NCBI GenBank assembly: GCA_016710095.1
Contig: JADJLL010000013.1
Span: 1-64,000, forward strand
DNA: 64,000 bases
Reading direction: 5' to 3'
Source of the DNA: Candidatus Eiseniibacteriota bacterium
Lineage (GTDB): Bacteria; Eisenbacteria; RBG-16-71-46
Position 1 is the first letter of the stretch; each line of letters begins with the position of its first letter. The notes beneath the pieces were generated by a model. The model had not been told where the DNA came from. It did no database searches and worked only from the letters and a program-made list of their open reading frames with translations. Of this stretch, positions 61,508 through 64,000 are shown one piece after another. The position numbers and the translations under genes are program-made.

Positions 61508-62694
61508 GCGTGGCTCCTCGAGGACGTCTCGGTGACGCCGCTCAGTATCGGGAAGCGCTTGACGGCCGCGATGTAGAGCGCGACTTCGAGCGCGATGATG
61601 CCGAAGGTGATCAGGAGTTCGGGAATGGCGGGGAAGTACGACCACTGCGCGCCGGGCTGGAACGCGATCAGGTACGTGTTCACGCGGAACAGCGCACCGC
61701 CGGCGATCAGCAGCAGCGCCGAGCGCACCTGCCACATCGGGCTGCGCCGCATCGCGTCCGTGGCCAGCATGAGCGCGCCGGCCAGCTGCACGACGATCTC
61801 CGCCACGAAGAACCAGCCGCGGCCCGAGAACGCGAGCGGCAGCTTGCCCGCGATCGCGGCGTCGCCGATCCGGAACGCGACCCAGAACAACGAAACGCCC
61901 ATCGCGACGCGCCCGATCGCCGCGACCATGTCGTCGTCGTGGTGGACACGGAACGCGCGCGCCGAGAACACCGACTCGATCACGACGATCGCGTAACCGA
62001 GCATCAGGCAGTTCACGAGGAACAGGAACGGCAGCCACGGCGTGAACCACAGCGGATGCATGCGCGGCCCCGGCAGCAGCATCATCGTGCCGAGGGACGA
62101 CTGGTGCATCGTCGGCAGCAGCATGCCGAGCGCGAGGATCCAGACCGCGCCGCTCTCGAGCACCTTGAGCGTGCGCTGCGAGAACGAAGCCAGGCCCGAG
62201 TTCGAGCTCTTCGCCCACTTCTCGAGGAACGCCGGCGCCAGCTCCGCGACGAGCACGAAGTTGTAGAGCATCACGCAGATCGCGACTTCGAGCTGCGGAG
62301 AGTGCGACCAGCGCCAGAAGAAGATCGGCACCTTCCACAGGTCCCAGAACCGGCCGAGGTCGCATGCCACGGCGATCACGGCGAGGCCGTAGCCGAGCAT
62401 GCTCGTGAGGATGGCCGGACGCACGAGCGGGTGGTAGCGGCCCTTGTTGAGGATGTACACGAGCAGCGCGACCGCGTAACCGCCGCAGCCGAGCGCCGTG
62501 CCGACCACCACGTCGATGGCGATCCAGACGCCCCACGGGTAGCCGTTGTTGAGCGCCGCGACGCTGCCGATGCCGTTCACGAAGCGCCACGCGAGCGTGA
62601 GCGCGCCGAGGAGAACGACGAGGAGCAGCCAGCGGTAGGCGGGAGTCATCAGCGGTCCGCCGACCTCACGATGTTCGAGCGCGTGAGTGGTCAC
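61504..62694 (-). CDS. hybB: Hydrogenase membrane subunit, NrfD/HybB type
   Basis: A 396-residue integral membrane protein of the NrfD/PsrC family with nine to ten hydrophobic segments. Conserved parts are WGVWIAIDVVVGTALGCGGYAVALLVYILNKGRYHPLVRPA, DLGRFWDLWKVPIFF, SPQLEVAICVMLYNFVLVAELAP, LPTMHQSSLGTMMLL and HPLWFTPWLPFLFLVNC. HybB carries electrons from the ferredoxin subunit to the quinone pool, without haem. It starts with GTG 62694, overlapping the hybA stop (GTGA), and ends overlapping hybC. The length and helix pattern are normal. Confidence 0.92.
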   Translation of the reverse strand: MTTHALEHREVGGPLMTPAYRWLLLVVLLGALTLAWRFVNGIGSVAALNNGYPWGVWIAIDVVVGTALGCGGYAVALLVYILNKGRYHPLVRPAILTSMLGYGLAVIAVACDLGRFWDLWKVPIFFWRWSHSPQLEVAICVMLYNFVLVAELAPAFLEKWAKSSNSGLASFSQRTLKVLESGAVWILALGMLLPTMHQSSLGTMMLLPGPRMHPLWFTPWLPFLFLVNCLMLGYAIVVIESVFSARAFRVHHDDDMVAAIGRVAMGVSLFWVAFRIGDAAIAGKLPLAFSGRGWFFVAEIVVQLAGALMLATDAMRRSPMWQVRSALLLIAGGALFRVNTYLIAFQPGAQWSYFPAIPELLITFGIIALEVALYIAAVKRFPILSGVTETSSRSHA

Positions 62695-63632
62695 GAGCGG
62701 CCTCCCTTCGCGCCGTCGCCGGACTCGGCCGACTTCTTGTTCTTCATCACCATGGCCGCGAGCGCGCCGTAGAGCGCGAGCGGAGCGATGAAGCCGCGAT
62801 AGATGCCTTCCTGCACCGTGTAGGCGACGTCGGGCGAAGGCTTGTCACCGAACTCGGGCAGCCCGAGCTTGGCGAACGGCATGTGCGAGAGGTACAGCAC
62901 CTGCGTGCCGCCCAGTTCCTTCTCGCCGTACACGCGGCCCTGGTAGTACTTGTTCGGGCTCTCCGCGATGCGGCGATGCGCCTCCGCGAGGAGTTCCTCG
63001 CGGCTTCCGTAGATGACCGCCGAGCGCGGGCACACTTCGCAGCACGCCGGGCCCTGTCCGCGCGGGTAGCGCGTGAAGCCGTCGGCGCCGGCCACCGCCG
63101 CGTCCTGCACGCGGTGACGGCACAGCTCGCACTTCACGATCTTGGGCAGTGCCTTGTGGAACTCGAACTTCGGCACGTTGAACGGGCAAGCCATCTGGCA
63201 GTAGCGACAGCCGACGCACCACTGCGGGTCGTACTCGACGACGCCGGTGCGTTCGTTCTTGTGCAGCGAGTGCAGCATGCACGCGCTCGCGCAGCCCGGA
63301 TCGATGCAGTGCATGCACTGCGACTTCACGAACGACTGCTGTTCTCCGTCCTGGCAGAACTTGATGATGTTCTTCGTGCGGCCGTTCAGATCCACGGGCG
63401 CGAGGTGCAGCCCGTCGGCGATGCCGCTGCGATCCGGCTCGAGGTGGTTCGCCTCGCTGCAGGCCGCGACGCAAGCCTTGCAGCCGATGCAGCGCGTGGA
63501 GTCGTAGAGCATGCCGATCGCTTTCGCGGGCGCGACCTTGCGCTCGCGGGCGATGGCCGGCACCGCGGAGGCGGCGGTGGAGACCGCCGCGGCCGCGAGC
63601 ACCTTGAGGACGGAGCGTCGGGAGACTTTCAT
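62691..63632 (-). CDS. hybA: Hydrogenase electron-transfer subunit with four [4Fe-4S] clusters, HybA type
   Basis: A 313-residue exported iron-sulfur protein. The twin-arginine signal SRRSVLKVLAAAAVSTAASA (residues 4-23) is followed by ferredoxin-like cluster motifs: CIGCKACVAACSEANH, CMHCIDPGCASACMLHSL, CVGCRYCQMACPFNVP and CELCRHRVQD...CCEVCPRSAVIYG. A C-terminal hydrophobic segment (GIYRGFIAPLALYGALAAMVM) anchors it to the membrane. It links the hydrogenase dimer to HybB. AAGGAGG precedes the ATG at 63632, 2 bp after the small-subunit stop. An extended upstream frame (to 63893) is only the shadow of the small-subunit gene. Confidence 0.93.
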   Translation of the reverse strand: MKVSRRSVLKVLAAAAVSTAASAVPAIARERKVAPAKAIGMLYDSTRCIGCKACVAACSEANHLEPDRSGIADGLHLAPVDLNGRTKNIIKFCQDGEQQSFVKSQCMHCIDPGCASACMLHSLHKNERTGVVEYDPQWCVGCRYCQMACPFNVPKFEFHKALPKIVKCELCRHRVQDAAVAGADGFTRYPRGQGPACCEVCPRSAVIYGSREELLAEAHRRIAESPNKYYQGRVYGEKELGGTQVLYLSHMPFAKLGLPEFGDKPSPDVAYTVQEGIYRGFIAPLALYGALAAMVMKNKKSAESGDGAKGGRS

Positions 63633-63634
63633 CG

Positions 63635-64000
63635 TCAGTCCTCCTTGCGCTTCTCGTCGGACTTCTCGCCGAGCTTGCCCGACGCGGCCCAGCCGGCGCC
63701 GAGCAGCGCGCCCGCGACGGCGCCCGCGATGCCGGTGGCGACCGGGCTCACCTTGCCCTGCTTCGCACCGACGGCGGGGTAGGTGTCCGGCGGAGTGGGA
63801 CGATCGATCGGCACGGTCTCGTGCAGCGGGATCCGGAAGCCGACGGCCTTCTCGGTGCAGCCGAAGCAGGGGTGACCCACGCCGATCGGCCACGCGTCCA
63901 CGTCGCCGAAGCGCATGGTCGAGCAGCTCGCCTTGGTCGCCGGGCCCTTGCAGCCGAGTTTGTAGAGGCAGTAGCCCTGACGGTGACCTTCGTCACCGAA
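63635..64000 (-). CDS. hybO: [NiFe] hydrogenase small subunit, N-terminal part missing (window edge)
   Basis: The last 121 residues of the small subunit, which carries three Fe-S clusters and lies in front of hybA. The visible part reads FGDEGHRQGYCLYKLGCKGP, then CSTMRFGD and WPIGVGHPCFGC, giving the Cys residues of the medial and distal clusters. A C-terminal membrane anchor is present (VSPVATGIAGAVAGALLGAG). The basic/acidic tail KSDEKRKED ends it. The coding sequence runs off the window at 64000, so the Tat signal and proximal cluster are not visible. The frame is unbroken from 64000 to the stop at 63635. Confidence 0.93.
   Translation of the reverse strand, partial: FGDEGHRQGYCLYKLGCKGPATKASCSTMRFGDVDAWPIGVGHPCFGCTEKAVGFRIPLHETVPIDRPTPPDTYPAVGAKQGKVSPVATGIAGAVAGALLGAGWAASGKLGEKSDEKRKED

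Overview
This window is a very GC-rich bacterial chromosome segment with dense coding and many 4-base ATGA/GTGA gene overlaps. Eight predicted secreted proteins end in the same roughly 80-90 residue FlgD/Ig-like C-terminal domain (PNP start, GR in the middle, WDGRD-like strand, G-x-YF-x-R end), of the kind used as a type IX-style sorting domain. Together with the TonB-dependent barrel, hybrid two-component system, Kelch, NHL and delta-60 propellers and a Hyb-type hydrogenase, this suggests a high-GC Gram-negative lineage of the FCB group, such as Candidatus Eisenbacteria or a relative. That placement is inference; the window has no rRNA or other taxonomic marker. No tRNA, rRNA, CRISPR array, insertion sequence or phage module was recognised.

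Layout. 0-6.6 kb: the 3' part of an RsmH-type rRNA methyltransferase, then a three-gene minus-strand operon with a membrane NRPS-like synthetase (Pls/PosA type), a Sfp-type phosphopantetheinyl transferase and an M50-like metalloprotease. 6.9-10.7 kb: a large secreted NHL/CBM-like/SGNH-hydrolase protein. 10.9-23.1 kb: a signalling island with a hybrid two-component system (propeller sensor, kinase, receiver, AraC domain), a pseudo-receiver, a PAS histidine kinase translationally coupled to a catalytically dead NtrC-like AAA domain, and a 1690-residue Ser/Thr kinase-ATPase-TPR-GAF-NtrC-Fis regulator. 23.3-31.3 kb: secreted proteins, a methyltransferase and a TonB-type receptor. 31.5-33.5 kb: a PadR regulator with a membrane partner, a broken rhodanese and a DUF4386 protein. 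33.6-37.3 kb: a secreted protein, a GH16 glucanase interrupted by two frameshifts, and an ECF sigma factor with a small membrane partner.

37.5-49.0 kb: Kelch protein, small membrane protein, NmrA-like oxidoreductase, secreted proteins, a DUF5694 gene switched out of frame by a 12-nt poly-G tract, a sialate O-acetylesterase-like enzyme, a DUF969/DUF979 transporter pair and a VOC protein. 49.4-53.0 kb: a tightly coupled operon of a cyclic-2,3-diphosphoglycerate-synthetase-like GTPase, ornithine aminotransferase and ornithine carbamoyltransferase. 53.1-56.0 kb: a delta-60-repeat secreted protein. 56.0-64.0 kb: a nickel transporter, a Rieske lipoprotein coupled to an unusual SDR fusion, and a minus-strand group-1 [NiFe] hydrogenase operon (small subunit cut by the window edge, HybA, HybB, HybC, maturation protease, small membrane protein).

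Functional themes: extracellular polymer sensing and binding or degradation (HTCS, SGNH, GH16, sialate esterase, TonB barrel, sorting-domain proteins), elaborate phospho-signalling with several degenerate signalling domains, ornithine metabolism, and H2 oxidation supported by nickel uptake. Five apparent frameshifts lie between 30 and 44 kb. Four fit single-base deletions and one is a homopolymer slip, so either assembly quality is locally poor or these genes are decaying or phase-variable.
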